A stretch of DNA of 64,000 nt from Tubulanus polymorphus (Eukaryota > Nemertea > Palaeonemertea > Tubulaniformes > Tubulanidae). The number at the start of each line of letters is the position of its first letter. The first letter of the stretch is position 1. The stretch covers positions 1,874,001 through 1,938,000 of the forward strand of contig NC_134035.1 in assembly GCF_964204645.1 (NCBI RefSeq), read 5' to 3'. The translations under genes were made by a program, and so were the position numbers. The notes below the pieces were generated by a model. The model was not told the origin of the DNA and did no database searches. It saw only the letters and a program-made list of their open reading frames with translations. Below, piece after piece: positions 44,640 to 59,600 of this stretch.

Positions 44640-47600
44640 ATGTTGACTATGAACGGATTAATAAACCGTCTGCTGGGATTGTTGGAAATGCCGTTTTCCG
44701 AAAGACACATCATAATAACCCTGGTTTTACAGGGGGAAAAGACCTACGTTCGCGTTGACCTTGAGGAAAATGGTAAGTTTTATTTACGATGTAAATATTA
44801 TGTATATATGTGTGTACAACAACGGTGTCGTGTAATAAAACAAGTTTCGAGAAAAGATGCTTTAGGAGTTAATAATAGATTTGCCCCAGAGCGAAAATGG
44901 TTGATACCCGATCATAACAATGTTGAATCGTACGCGATGGATCACTCTCAGTCAGTGGCTGACTGACTGACTCACAATGGCTCCGTCTAGAGCTTCGTAA
45001 ATGAAGTGGAATCGAGTATATGTTTATTTTCGGATTCCTATCTCTGGGGCAATAGAATGAATAGGTTCCCACCTTGTTTCACAAACGAAAGTATTCTATT
45101 AACAGATCAGCCTTTTTTCTATTTAGAAAAATTCACCTCAGGTTTTTAACACGAGTGATAATACCTGAGTATCCATTGAATAGCGAACAGAGACATTTTT
45201 ATACAATTATATATATACATAGGCCTATGATTTGTATATGTTCGAACATTATGCCATATGTGGCTCATTACTGACACAGACGACACAACGTGCCGACATC
45301 GGCATGTATGGCAAAATGCCAGTGGGGACTCGTTAAATAAGGGTCGCCTTATCGTTAATTAAACCCACTCGAATTACGTATAAAACGTATATATGTACAG
45401 CTGCAGCAATTTGACCAAGTATTATATCGAAAATAACGTTGAGTTTGAAAAAGGAATCACGTTGAATTACTTTGAAAATTAAAAAAAAAACAAATGTTGT
45501 TGAGAATGGTTTTATTTTTGTCTCTTAAAACGTGTTTGTTTTGATCCGTGAGGCCGTTTGTAGAAGGGATATTTATCCTATTTGTTGCTTTCGAAGATAG
45601 TGGCAATTTCCGTCAATCGATACGCTGACCGTTGTTGACCGTTATTCGCGACACAATACATGAGTGCTCTAGGACGGTAAACAATCTTAGGGTACAAATA
45701 CACTTTTCACTGTACTGCACTTAGATCAACTATAGAGAAAAATGAATAAACTAAAAAAACAGGAAGAAAGAACGGGTCTGTTTTGGTTTTATTTTCCACG
45801 CATGTATGCTTGAATTTTTAACTATAGAAAATAGAACAATGTGGCAATAAATTATAATTGTGTTGAATTTGTCCGTCCTGTGGTCCGCACGAACGCGCGC
45901 ATTGAAGTGTGGAGCCGTAGTGAACCAGGAAGTGAAAAACTTTGAAAATTCACGTTTTATCAAATTTTACCGGGTTTTAATCATATATCAAGGCGTGAAC
46001 GGGCATGCTTTTTGTTTTGTAGATCAGGTGAGATATTATAAGGCGATAATCTGTCGTTTGAACGAGTGTTTTACTTCCTGAACTCGCCCGTAACCTCCTG
46101 GTGTAGTTAGTCTGTGTATTGTCTGTTAAGTTACCTAGAGACATAAAATGTTGATTCATAGGAATGCTTTTCGTAGCGTTTCGTTTCACACCGAGATACT
46201 AAACTAGTCGTAGTCTCTCCACTTGATACACGGTAATTCTAATATTATTGGCCTAATCTTACATCATGATTGCCTTGTTCCTTACCGTAAAACCATATGG
46301 AACATCAGTGTGCAAAAATGTAACACGGTATGTTGATATTTTACTTTTAATCGGATAGGTGAATAGATTTGTTTTATCAGGTCAGGTCAGTGCTTTAAAA
46401 GTGGGAAATAGGTGTCATCAGTGTCAGGAATAGAATCTAAAGACAGATTTATGTTTAAGCTAATGAGGCCTTATAGTTGCCGGAGTTGCTCTTCCAGAAA
46501 TTTTGGAAGTCCTTTTTTTGATAGAGCATATAAGAAGAATGGTTATATCAGTATTTTTTCAAGGTAACGGCCCTTTTTGGATTTTTCTGCCTCCAATATT
46601 CAAATACTAGAGGTACGCTACGGCCCTGGATAATGGTTACATTTCATGGAACCATTGCATCAGAAGTTAAATCTACCAGTTTTTAAGCGCACTCCCTGAA
46701 ATCATTGGGACGGAAGAAGCATAAGTAGATTAACCTTGCTGAAATGTAACCTTTTAGTCGTGGGTAGTCGTCGCGGAAATATACAGGTTGATATCCTACT
46801 CTACAATCGCGAGTGCGCCCTCAATTGCCACGAGTAGAATTCTAACTTGTCGTCGCATCTTCAAGTAGGTAGCTGAATGGAGTCGGTGATTGGCGCCGAA
46901 TATGATTATTTTACTGATCCGATATAGCTGCGAGCCCTCTCTCCGGCGCGCTCTCCGTCCTGTGTCACGAGAATGCTTGATTTTTATTTTCACTCTATAA
47001 ATGATGCGATGATGATGATGATTTCGTTGCAGCGTTGTTTTTCCGGTGGCTAGTCGCTTGCATTAACCGCAAAATCATGAGCGTTCAACGTTCTTGTATG
47101 TATAATAGCTATCATACATAATATATACATCATATATATATATATAAAAAACATATTTATCGAAGCTTCATTGATTATGAAAATCATGCTTTTTCTGAAA
47201 TTTAATAATAAGTGCTATACATCATTCCCCATGCTGAGAAAAAAAATTTTTTTGTTTGCGACGCGATCGGTCGAGGTTGGTCACGGCGCATTGCAGGAAA
47301 GATTAAATGTGCGACGCTTTGTGACTGACATCGCTGGGCATATAGGTCAAATGGCCATTGCTACCCAATTGTCTCTGGTTGTTACAGAGAATCTAGGAGC
47401 CGGCAATCGCGAGGCCAACCTACTTCCGACTTTGAAAGTGATCACTCACTGTGCTACAATGTCTTCCAGTCAAGTAATGATGCCATATTGAAACCGGTCA
47501 AATGCAAAATGTGATCTTCTACATGCCTGTATTTGGCTTGTTGCCAACTGTGATGGTCAATTATATTATGATTCACATGTACAGCCTAGCTTATTCCAAA

Positions 47601-50600
47601 TATATACCATCCGCGATATATCTATCTATCTATTCAAACATTCTAGTAGTTCGATCCATTTTGTGAAGCCTCATACAGCCTCATCATGGTACCAGTATTT
47701 ACCTTTCATTGCATGTAGAAATACGAAAAATTGTCAGTTACGCATGAATAGAGTCTGATTATTGTTTTGCTCTTTCGATTTGATATTTATTTCTTATCAG
47801 CGCGGTTTACAAATAAAACAGGATCCACAGTTGTGAGTTTAAGGTCAACCCTCGAGTTAGTGGGTCAAATCTAAACTCGGGGTCCAGTTTCACAAAAAGG
47901 TTTATCTCTTAAATCGATTTAATTTCTTCATTAATTCAGTTTATCTCTTAAATCGGTTTAGGCTTTAATCCTTTTTGTGAAACTGGGCCCAGAACTGTGG
48001 AACTGAGTCCAGGGCTATAACGGCGCTATAGTCGAATCGTGTTTACTTTTCATGTAGTTTTTTTTTAAAACAATTATGTTCATTGCGTACTGTGTTAATC
48101 GATATAACTGCACTCAGTTATTTCCGTTAAATGTCATAAGTGTCGTCGAATATAGTTTACAGAGCTTTCATTGCGTGAAATCAGAGTCGCACGTACCATG
48201 GTAGGTACATTATTCTGAAAACAATCGGAATCTGTTTCAAAACGCTTTCAAAATTCGATCCGTTCTTTGCTGACGGGTTTTTATTTTCTAAACTCATCGA
48301 ATGACATCGATTCGATTCTTGCTCGGGTCGTTAGCCGTACAATGCTGATAATTTGTCACAGTGCTGGAGGGTGAAGGGAAAATGTTAAAGGTATAATATC
48401 TCTATAGCCTTTTCACTATTTGTTGACCGCGTTATTCATTCAATGATTACCATAATGAAATTAGGATGTAATTAGGCCTACGGCCGAACAACTAATCAAT
48501 CTAACAACTAATCAATCTATCTATATACTGGTAATGGATACATTTCAATTCACCGCTCTAGTAGTTCTCTGATTTATTGCGATGTGAGCTTTTTACTGAA
48601 CGATCGAAACGCGATAAATCTGTGCTCGTGGTCATCAACTTTTTCCGGTGAAGCCCAAACTCATTTTAATGATTTTCTGACAAATATGACTGTTAAAACC
48701 GATAGTTCATTAAATCTAGCTGCTTTATAAGTCGAATTTAAACTCGCTAATGTAGAACTGGGTCCAAATATTTTTCATTTGGGTTAAAAGTTAAAAGGTT
48801 CCAAGAAATAACAAAAATATTTTTTTTATGTGGAAAGTGTGCGACCCCTGTAACACTACTTCGCTGATAGTGACACATCACGAACACCTGGACACCAGAG
48901 TTCAGCATTCGGCATTGTTATTAGCACACGCACAGCACAGTGTATTATCATATCACAATGTACACAGAGAATACATTTATAATGCAAAAATTAAAAGATG
49001 GCGATCATCAGTTTATTTAGGAAATGTAGGTTATTACGATTGCGTTGGAATACATTGTACATAGCCTGTATATAGCGCGTACGTCGATGTTCCTGGATGT
49101 TATCTAAAAAAAGCCGTGTAGAAGTGCCTTGTAAACTTCCGGTTTGATGTTATTATGGAGAATGGTGGCAATGATTTCAGGTTAGAGCGAGGAGGTTTTC
49201 GATGATGTGTGTTCTTAAAAAACTCGGGATATTTTGACGAAACGCGGCGACGATTTCGGGATATCAATGACATTAATCGTTGGGTGCATATTGAATAAAG
49301 CACCTGGAGCTGTAGTTGTAGTATTAGATAGGTTAACATCGACACCGAATCAATATGTTATATACCGCCGCGATATAACACAACTACATTTCTAGTATCG
49401 TTTTTAGTAAGGTATATAGGTAATGTTTGGACATGGATTGTCACCGTTTTTGAGTCCGTGGTGTTCGAACGTAAAGCTATGTCACGTTCTAATTGTAGCT
49501 CATCCGGCGTATTAGTTTGTCGAAGAGAGATTTAGGGGCTTATTTTTAAACATAAAATCCTGCAATTGCCGAATGACTTTAAAAGGTAAAATTCGAAAAT
49601 ATTCGAAGTTCCTACCATCATTCTTTAGTTTATGATGATATGACTCTTAAGACTGATATATCATTCGCAACTGAAGAAGGGTAAATTGTAAGTTAGCCGA
49701 AATTTTTCAAAAAGTTTTGAAAAATAAGTCATTCAACAATTGTGGGATTTTACGGTTATCGTTTTATCACTGATATTGTGATCTACACTGATTCTGATCA
49801 GGCGTTATTCGTCGCGAAGACTTTATCCACCGTAGAGACTCCAGATCATAACTTAGCAAATGTGGAAACAGTTGTTCTCTATGGGCGATATATTATAATA
49901 GTAAGTGCGCCCGTCTGCTGCTGCGGTGATGTTCAGTATAGTTTAGTTCTATTGTTATTTTAAACCCGTAGACAACGGTTTCGTAGAGAGATCAACATTC
50001 AGTTCTCGTAGCTCCATTTGAAAAAAAAACAATGTTTCAACAATGGTGGAGACAAAGAATTATGAGCGGATTTTCATTCAGTTCTAGAAGAGGTACGTCG
50101 ATTTCGTTTTCGGTATAAGGCGGTACAACTTCACTTTCGACCTTCCTGTCCCCGTGGTTACAGGGCCCTTCGCTGCTGCTGCTACGAGCGGCATTTCTAT
50201 CGGTCCTTAATTTGATTGGTTGTATACTCCGGTGATGGTTCGACCCGTTTGCAGGGTTCATAGCAGTCGTTGAAGGTCCTTAAATGTTTTGAAATCCGAA
50301 TGGGTCAATTCAAGGCCTTGAGTATCATGGAATGGGCTCTAAAATCCTAAAATCATTGTCATGGTCCTTGAATGTCATCAGTCATTAGTTATTATCTGCA
50401 GATCCAAGATACAGGGTTCACTGTTACAGCTCTTAACATCTACAGTTTATAAAAATGCCTGGAAGATTTAGATTTCAGGATTCCTGGCTTTATAAGCGCG
50501 ACGATTGTAAGGCCTGCATGACAATTATGAATAAGTCCTGGGAAATCCGGAGTCAAAAAGTCGTTGAATGTTTGGTCATGGACACTATGAACCCTGCAAT

Positions 50601-53600
50601 ATATTGCCAGGTGAATGGAAAAAACAAAACGCGAAATAAGCTTATGTTTATTGCGTAAAACAAGGTCGCTGTTCTGTTTTCTTTCTTTAAAAAGGATATT
50701 GTTTAGGTTGTAGAGTGATGTAGGGTGAATTGTGTAAGAATTCTTGCTGCTAATGGGCTGATGTTGTAAGAGGGTTGAATTGTTGAACCTCCGTGTCTGT
50801 TTGTAAATCTGCTCTGATCCATTACGAATCTCTAAGGAGACTCGATATCGATTTAGTGTCGAATGATTCAACTCTCCCACGACCGCCTCCACACGCGATG
50901 CTCATCGACTGCTGCTACTGCTGCTGCTGCTTATGATGGATGGAAAGGCAATAAAATCGACCGGCTAGCTAATTCTGATGTTGTTATATAACCTTGATTA
51001 AGGACAAGGTCATGCCAGTCGCTTTATGATAATGTTGTAAATTCCGAGGGAATCATCGGGTGATTCATTAATGGGGCTGAAAGTTGATTTGAATCATCTT
51101 ACATAATTTCTTGAATTGTTGTATAGGGAATTGAGTACGCGGCCCTCAGGGGAATCAATTATCCCTGTTCCCCTATTAGCCGTATAGATACCAGTTATTG
51201 TGTGTTTAAACTGTGTACAGGGTCCCTATGATTCCTTGATTCCTTAAAAATTCTTTTTTAATGGAAAAAGCTGTTACAGGCGGTTGAAACTCCTTTAATT
51301 TTGAACAAATTGCTTGAAACTCCTTTAAAATTCCTTCAATTTTGAAAAATAGGCAATTAGAAATGTTTAGTAAACTACACCTAAATTGATAGTCAGGACG
51401 AGGTGTTTGTGTCAGTATTTTCAGATTTCAGTATGATTCTAGGAATTAGGGAACATATGTATCAGTTCATAACTGTCGCGCTTATAGCTACACCAGGGGG
51501 TGGATTCAGTGGCCAGTTTTGAAGAATTTATCACATCTCATAAAGGTACTTCGATGCCCAAAAAGGCAATATTAGGGGTATTAAGTATTTGACATATACG
51601 GATAATGCAGATCTCACTGGAACAATGTTGTTTGTGTTTGAGCTCTACGTCTGCTGCTAGTAATATTTACTCTCAGTCTTCTGAACAGCTGTTTAATTCA
51701 CCGGGGCAACCTTTATATATCCTCCACGGTATCATAAGCGTCTAAATCTTATTTCCACGAAGCTTGTGCGTCCTCGCTTATCTCTACATTGCTGGCACTC
51801 ACCAGATGGCGCCACAATACACTGGGTCATTCGTCGTGTAAATCCTAAGCCAAATTTTAGTGCGGCCACATTTGACTCTGATTTGATACGGGCCAAATCA
51901 TCTAGTTGAAGCAAGGACGACTCGAGTAACTACTAACGACACCTGGTCGATCCTCGCTTGCCTCAGTATGTTTGTCTAACGGAAGCCCATTGAAAAACAT
52001 ATTAATTTCATCGTCATCAATTCTAAATTGAATTTTCGCGTGTATAAACGGATAACATCTGTTGTAAAGACAAACACACTGATCCGCTGCTTCTACTGCT
52101 GGCTGATTTTATAAACGTTGTTGAATTCTCTGTGTTCCGTTGAAATAATCACTCGCCGGCGCTTGGTGACAGCCGGTCTGATCATCGGGGCGATCAATCG
52201 GGCGCCCTGCGTGTGTGCGCGGCTGTTGTTTATATCAGAGATATCGATTTCGATGATCCGGGCTTCTATATACACGTCTGTAATACACGACAGTACACTA
52301 ACACCACGACGTATACCGACAGAGCTTTCTTCGATCAACAAATTCCGCAACGCGTTGGATTTTAGTTTCGTTTTTCGATTATGAAGAAATTTCGTGTTCG
52401 GTCGAGATCGTCGAATGACGCTCGTTAAGGGTTTCGGCAAATGACAATCTTAACATCAGTGAAAACATTAATACTATATGGAATGGGACAGGCGTTTAGA
52501 TCATTTGCAATTTCGCCACTTATCGATTTGAAGAGTTAAACAAAGGCTACGCCGACAATTATATATATATATATATATATTTCATTAGCTGCGATTATGA
52601 TGAACATCATGGCTTCATTTGGTAGGACTTGATTCTGATCGGATTTTGTTTTCCCCTAGAGAGATTGGTGACGGGTCAGTTGTTATAGGACGCGGTGTAT
52701 GAGGCTGTTCATAATAGCGTTATATAATTCCAAGGCTATACAAATAATGGAAAAATACTGGAGTAATCCGATTTTAGCATCTTCATGTAAAAAACTGGTT
52801 GATTTATGAAAAAAGGGATAAATCTTTTTAAAGCTAAGCTCCGGTCGACTTAAGACCCGATCATCTCGAAGGATCGGTCTGCAATTTTTCATCAGGAACC
52901 TTTTCAACATGAGTTTCCACAATTTTATGGCAGACCCGTCGTAGCCAAGCCGCAAGGATAGAACAAGTTATGCATTATATTATTGTTATGTTTGAGTTAT
53001 GCATCACATGACCATAAGACTCTGCGATAATCGAGGCACATTCGACCTGAGCTTAGCTTAAAACATAAAAACCCATGAGAAAATGTGGTGTTCGATATTG
53101 AATTTCCTATCTCATATAAATAATCTCATTTTTTGTTTGATATTTTGTAGTGAAAGCGACGAGTATATTGTGTCTGCTCGGATTCGGGATCGGTTTCGGT
53201 TCGGTGTTGTTGTATAAGATCTACGCGAGGTTCGTGTCGCGGTATCCACAGCTCACGCAGACGGCGTCCAGTCAAACGACTTCTCATCCGCGTAAACGTC
53301 AACACTCAACGTCAAATGCCAGAAAAGTCACTTGTGTAAGTATCGCAGCGAACAGACGTCGTTCAGAATTGAATATTGCGGCTGAAAGTCTGGGGCCAGT
53401 TGCATAGTCATGGCTTAGACTTAAGACCAGTCTAAGACAAACTTAGCTCTATAGCTAATCTAACAACTTAAGACCAGTCTTAAGATTTAAGACCACTTTT
53501 GGACTTAAGTCACGACTGTGCAACTGGCCCCTGGGGCTGGTTCCTCAGTTGAGACTTCAGTCCAAAAATGGTCTTAAATTTCAAGACTGGTCTTCAGTTG

Positions 53601-56600
53601 TTAGATTGGTTATAGAACTAAGATGGTCTTAGATTGGTCTTAAGTCTAAGCCATGACTATGGAACTGGGCCCTGGTGTCCTGAATGAACAAATTCGGTAT
53701 TGAATTGAAGAATTCCTACCAAAATCATTTTCAGATGCCAGTGTTCTCCACAACAGGTTTTACAGGCCACCCCTTTCATTATTACATTTACCTCTTTGAG
53801 AATCAGCCGCCCCTTATAAACTATATCGACTAGTTACCGCCCTGATTATCTACGAGTTGAATGAGTCATTTAGGCTAAAAAAAGATACTTTGTTACTCAC
53901 TTCTACTCAGCCAGGTCATTCTCTAAACTGCAATGAAATTTGTAATCAGTTCATTTCTAAAAACTGCCGGGTTTGTTATGGTTTAGTTTGATCATGATTT
54001 TAAAAAAAGTAGTAGTCAGGTGGCCGACTGAGTGAACTTTGATAAAGCTGAGCAGAAATGAGAAACAAATAACAAGGCATCAATTTTACATGTATACAGT
54101 GTATATGAGTTGAGGAGTCCTACTGAATATTTGAATTAACGATGGTTTGATTGCGTTGTCTTTGTCTTTACTCTAGAATCCCTCATCTGATTCCGATGAA
54201 GAAGACAGTGACGACGACAACGGCAACAAACGTACGTCGTGTCTGATCGACAATAAGACAATGGGCAATACCGGTTCGGTAACCGGCGACGACGCCACCG
54301 TTTACTACAGCGCGTGTCGCAACGGTGTATCGTTCGCTAACTATCCCGGCAACAACGACTGGGCGAGCGGCGCTTCGAATATCCACCCGCAGGTGGCGCC
54401 GGTCGATATACCGGCGTCGCCGATGCAGCGTCATTTACACCAACGCAAACTGAGTCGCGGTCAGAAAACGACCGCGACGAACGACTCTAAATCCGTTCTT
54501 CCGACGACCGGCGATAGCCTTGTAAATAATATTTATGCAAATATCGAAGCGTCGAAACGAGATCGCAGCATATCAGACGTGCAGGATCGATTACAGGCCG
54601 AGCAGGAGCAGCTGACGGATCGCAGTCCGAAGGAAGGATCGCCCGGCGCTTGCTCGAACGATTCGGTGAAAATAACGAATTTCGACGAGGTTTCGTTGTT
54701 GGAACGAACGACGGCCGTGTCGCGACGACGCCGTTCGAGTCCGGCCGATCGGTCGTCGCGATCGCAACGTAACTCGGTCGAGTTCGAGAGTTTGTGTCAG
54801 AAACGCGACAATCCGCCGGCGCATTGCGTCAGCGACGGCGACCTGTTACCGGATGCGCACGGAAATCTGAAAGACCCGGCCGATCACGCGCCGCCGTGGC
54901 TCGGAGGGGGCGCCGCGAACGTCGATATCTCGGAGGTGAGTTCGCCGGATTACGATCCTCCGGGCGGCGGTAGCGCGCGTCCGCGTCTGCCGAGTGGAAA
55001 CGCGTCGGACATCGGCGACATATTCAACGCGTCGTTTCGTCGGTTGAATTTCCGACGCGAGGCGCACTCGGTCGACGCCGGCCTGTACGCGTCGACGTCG
55101 CCGGAGAAAGACGCCATCTTCGAAAGCGCCACGGCGACCGAAACGAGCACGATACGAACGGTTTTACAATTCGATAAACTCGAAGGCGACATCGATAATC
55201 TGAAAGCCGATATGAACGTGATATTCGCGCGTATTCACCAGCTGTCGAAGGGCTCCGAACCGTCGGACACCGACTCGTCGGATTTTGACCTGGAAGCGTA
55301 TCGTAACCGCGAGGTGTCGCGCGCGATGAACGTATTGTTGAAGTATCGTCGTAGCAGCGTCGACGCGACCAGTTTAAAATCGTCCGAGTCGGATTCGGAG
55401 ACGAACAGCCGCGTTGGGTCGCCGGCCGAGAAACGACGCGCGTCGTCGCCGTGGTTATCGCCCGTCGAGACGAGGCGTTGTTATTATCGGAGCAGTCCTC
55501 CTCCCGCGCGCGCGAGCGTAACTCCGGAACGCGGAGTACGGGAAGAGGACGACTCCGCGAGACGATCGTCGGACTCGTCGGATAAATCGGAGTTATCGTT
55601 ACCGATATCGAAGCCGTTGACGCTCGACGATACGATGTTTATACACGGCGCGCGGTGTATCCCCAGAACGGAGCTCCTAGTCGTCGACGACGATGAGGAC
55701 GACTCGGTGACCGCGACGGACGACCTGACGAATCTAAGCGGCGTTCATGACGTTTCTAGTCAGGCTTCATCGTCGACGTCGACGCCTGATTCCGATATGT
55801 CTAGTTTATATTCTCCAGTCGGAACTCTCGCGTATTTGCCGTCTGTACCCGAACATACTGTGATAATGAACTGTGATGATAATGGTAACAGCGGCGGAAA
55901 CAGCAGCAGCAGCAGCAGCTCAGGTAAATCCATCTTTGAGTTTTATGCGTTTTATGTTGCACTTATTTTGACCCGTCCCCCCCCCCCCCCCGAAGCTGTC
56001 TCGATGTTGTTTCATCTTTTCTTTCGTTACAATTTGCTTAGTCAGTGTTTTCCGTTCGATGTTCTTCCTGTTAAAACGTAGACAAACAGATATTCTGATC
56101 CTCTCCAGGTTATATATTTCACTTATTTAGAAATGAACCGTGGTGAAACGTTTTTAATAGTCGACCCCGGGTAAAGAGTTCAAATATTTTAGTAAAGAGA
56201 AGAAACAGTTTGATTATTTCATATATATTTTATTCCGTCAAACCCGAAAATATTAAACGGGGTTAAATACATTAAATATATGTGAAAAAATGAAACCGTT
56301 CTTCTAAGGATATATTTAAAAAATCCCTGAGCGCTGATCGGGGTTTTACTGCACGGGGAATTAGCGAGCTCGATTGAACGGTGAAAGAAAAACCGTCTAT
56401 ATCAAAAACTATTTACGGAAAAAGTGCCCGAGTTGCATAATATAGGAATGATGTAAATCTCATATGACACTGTACTCTGTATGTGCGTGTGTGTACATGG
56501 AGTTTTTTATTTGTTCGTACATAGCTTAGAAATTACCTATAATCATAGAACAGACATTTATTCATATATATATCGATCAAGCATGACGTATTATAGTACA

Positions 56601-59600
56601 GTAGACTCTGTTTTACTCAGTAGTGTGTTAAACCGTGGACACACTAGCCGATCATCCCCGGCAAGTGAACCTGCACTGAACTGAACAGTCCCCCAAATCA
56701 CTTAGAGTTTAGAATAAGAGGAAAATTATTGTAATTGCTACCAACTAAACAGTTTCGCCAACTAACCTGGGGCCAGTTGCACAGTCGTGACTTAAGTCCA
56801 AAAGTGGTCTTAAATCTTAAAACTGGTCTTAAATTGTTAGATTGGCTATAGAACAAAGTTTGTCATAGACTGGTCTTAAGTCTAAGCCATAACTATGCAA
56901 CCGGCCCCCGCACCTCAGAGTAAAGAGCAGTCTACTGTCAAAATGCATGGATGATTTCATGTATGTTTCTCCGCTCACAAATTTCGTAGTCATTATTTCA
57001 ATACGCGTTTCAAATGTTTCGGTAGATATTGTCGTATTGGAATTATCGGACGCCAGCGATTAGAAATAAGAAAAACTATTGCTGTACCATGTATTATTGG
57101 TATCATGGGATTTCTAATATCATCATTTCATTATAAGGATATAATGTGTTGAATGCCCAGTCCTCAAACTTTAATCTAAACACCTTAAAAAACCGTTGCA
57201 ATATTTGTTTTTGTATTGTGAATTCGTGTGCACTTGTATCGATTTGATTCTAGGGTGGTGATCACTTCTGTATTTGAGCTCAGTTTAAAACTTTGTCTAC
57301 GTAAGAAAAATTCGAAAACTTTGCAAAAGATTTTAGAATCGGTTCAAGCCTAACATCAAGAATGCCAACCACTTACGCGGCTTGATAACCAGATTTCTAA
57401 GCCTGGTCCAAGTGTAGAATACCGGATGATAGTGCTATGGTTTAGGAACATATTCGATACGTTGTTAGTGAACTGGATTCTAGACTTGGGCCCCAAAACT
57501 AATCTCTTAACTCCTGCATTAAACGGGGCCAAGTTCATGAGAGTCTGCTATAGTTATGAAGAAGCTTTTCACCAACTAGACTCAGCAATTTTTTAAACAG
57601 CTTGGCTCAGCAAGCTTTTGACCAACTAGACTCTGCAAGTTTTTAACCAGCTTGGCTCAGCAAGCTTTCATAAATTAGGCCTCAGATTTCAAAAGTTTAG
57701 CAGCCAAACGGTTTAATATTTTTGATCTGCTATTTCATTTTAAACTGTTATTTATATCAATAACATTGTGTAGACAACATTTTTAAGCCGAGGCACTATT
57801 TTTCTCCAGCTCGGGTGCCGTTTCTGAAACACTATTATTTCCCCCCAGCTCGGGTGCCGTCTGTCGTCCGTCCACCTTTCTAACCGAACACGAACTATTT
57901 TTTATAGGTATCGACAATTTTTGCGCGGCGGATAACGTCGGCACGACGCGTGATGTGTATAGCTACGCCGAGGCGTTGCCGACGACGACCGTCGCTAGTA
58001 GTCGTACTAGCACCGCTGATGTCGACACGATACGCCAGGTAAAAACAACGACCAGAACGTGGCGCCATCTATATATATATATATATATAACGAGCCATCT
58101 TTTAATGTCTAACAACAACAGTTGCATTATGTGCACTTCGTCTTCTGAACATTTTTAAAGGATTAGGTGCATTTAATTGGAACAGACTTTATTGATAATT
58201 TAATCAACATTTTCTTCAGCATGACTGCATGTTTTTACCGTTAAAACCCTTTCTCTGTTAGACCCTGCTGACTCTACACAGTTGCACAGTCTTGAGACCA
58301 ACTTGATTTACAAAAACGGTTTAAAATCGCTATGGTCTAAATGCCCTGGGGCCGGTTCCACAGTTAAGACTTAAGTCCATAAGTGGGCTTAAGTCTTAAG
58401 ATTGGCTATAGAACTAACATGGTCATAAGTCTAAGCCAAGACTATGGAACCGGCCCCTGAGAGCTTAGAATGGTCTTAATTCTATTAGTTCAGATTGTGC
58501 AACTGGGCCCAATCAACTATTTATATCATCAATTCATACTATATCATAGAAATACAGTTACAGCATGTATGCATATTGGCCACATAGCATAGGATATATT
58601 TCTTAGCACACCTCCTCAAACCTGACCGATGTCTTGTGACCGGGTATTGTAGGGTATCGCAGTTAAAGGGTTAACGCGCAGTTACTATACGTTCCATACT
58701 GTATATATATATTGTGTTGATTGTTTCTATAGAGATCGTTCACGGAAGGGTCGTTCTTCATCGAAAACAGTCTGATCGCTCGCAAGAAACGAATTCTCTC
58801 AGCGCTAAACTTATACGCGAAGCCTGTAAGCGCCCCGACACGAACTCAAATACAGAGCTGCCAAAATTTCCCCTGATTTTCTATATTTTTGTTTCCCCGA
58901 GCAATACCGATAGATACGGATAAATATGAATGGTATTACTGAGGGTTTATCCCTCTTTGATAGTGATTAGGTGCTGCATTTGCTCCAAAAGTTGGTTCAA
59001 GATAATTGGCGAATAATAGCGTAGAATTTTAATGACATTTTAATTGTCACTATGTCTATTATCCACTGCTTAACTCAAACGAACTTTTGAGAAACTGTAG
59101 ACATTTCCTTTAGTATTTCAATTCAACGTTAGCCTGGGATGATAGCTCGTTGGCAGCCCTGTATATAATACACTATTCGATATACATGTCGTATGAAAAA
59201 GCAATCAGAATTTGTAATTCAATCCATGCAATCGATGAAACGCCCGTCTGCGGCTCTCGTAGATGATTCTTTAATAACGGTCGATTATTACCAATATCTT
59301 GATAATTCATCGCTTAACATAATGTAACAATATTCATGTATCCCTGATTCAGTATCTTACAACATAACCAGTCTACTATGTTTTGCTTTCTCTTTCTCTA
59401 AGCGGTGGAAGGAAATATCAATCGCTTTTATTTCAGCTTCGCTTTTCGTTCTTGCAAAATCTTCTTCTTTGCGCTTCATTAATTTCATCGCTCGAATAAA
59501 CCGTGGGCCCCCGCTCCACAGTGGAGACTTAAGTACTTAAGTTGTCTTCAATCTTAAGACTGGTCGTAAGTTGTAGATTGTCTATAGAACTAAGATGCTC

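Larger units (their letters stand above)
44773..53150 (+). other. Long first intron of the OTULIN-like gene
   Basis: Starts GTAAGT at 44773 and ends TTTTGTAG at 53150. It contains a nested foldback (47818-48012), a family E element (51218-51440), a TA microsatellite and otherwise AT-rich DNA. A CG-richer stretch at 52090-52440 could be an alternative promoter or first exon. No ORF in it resembles a known protein. Confidence 0.5.

Noticed and set aside
47171-47491. 106-codon forward ORF with moderate complexity
   Set aside because: Inside the first intron of the OTULIN-like gene, no recognisable family, and no splice signals that fit the gene's phase.
52093-52440. Opposing 115- and 88-codon ORFs
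   Set aside because: CG-richer region gives open frames on both strands; no protein family resemblance. Kept only as a possible alternative promoter.
54183-55192. Several Arg-rich minus-strand ORFs
   Set aside because: Shadows of the GC-rich coding exon 54177-55923.
55924-56081. Extension of the long OTULIN-linker ORF past 55923
   Set aside because: Runs through a poly(C) tract and loses composition; a GTAAAT donor at 55923 in phase 1 joins exon 57908 cleanly.
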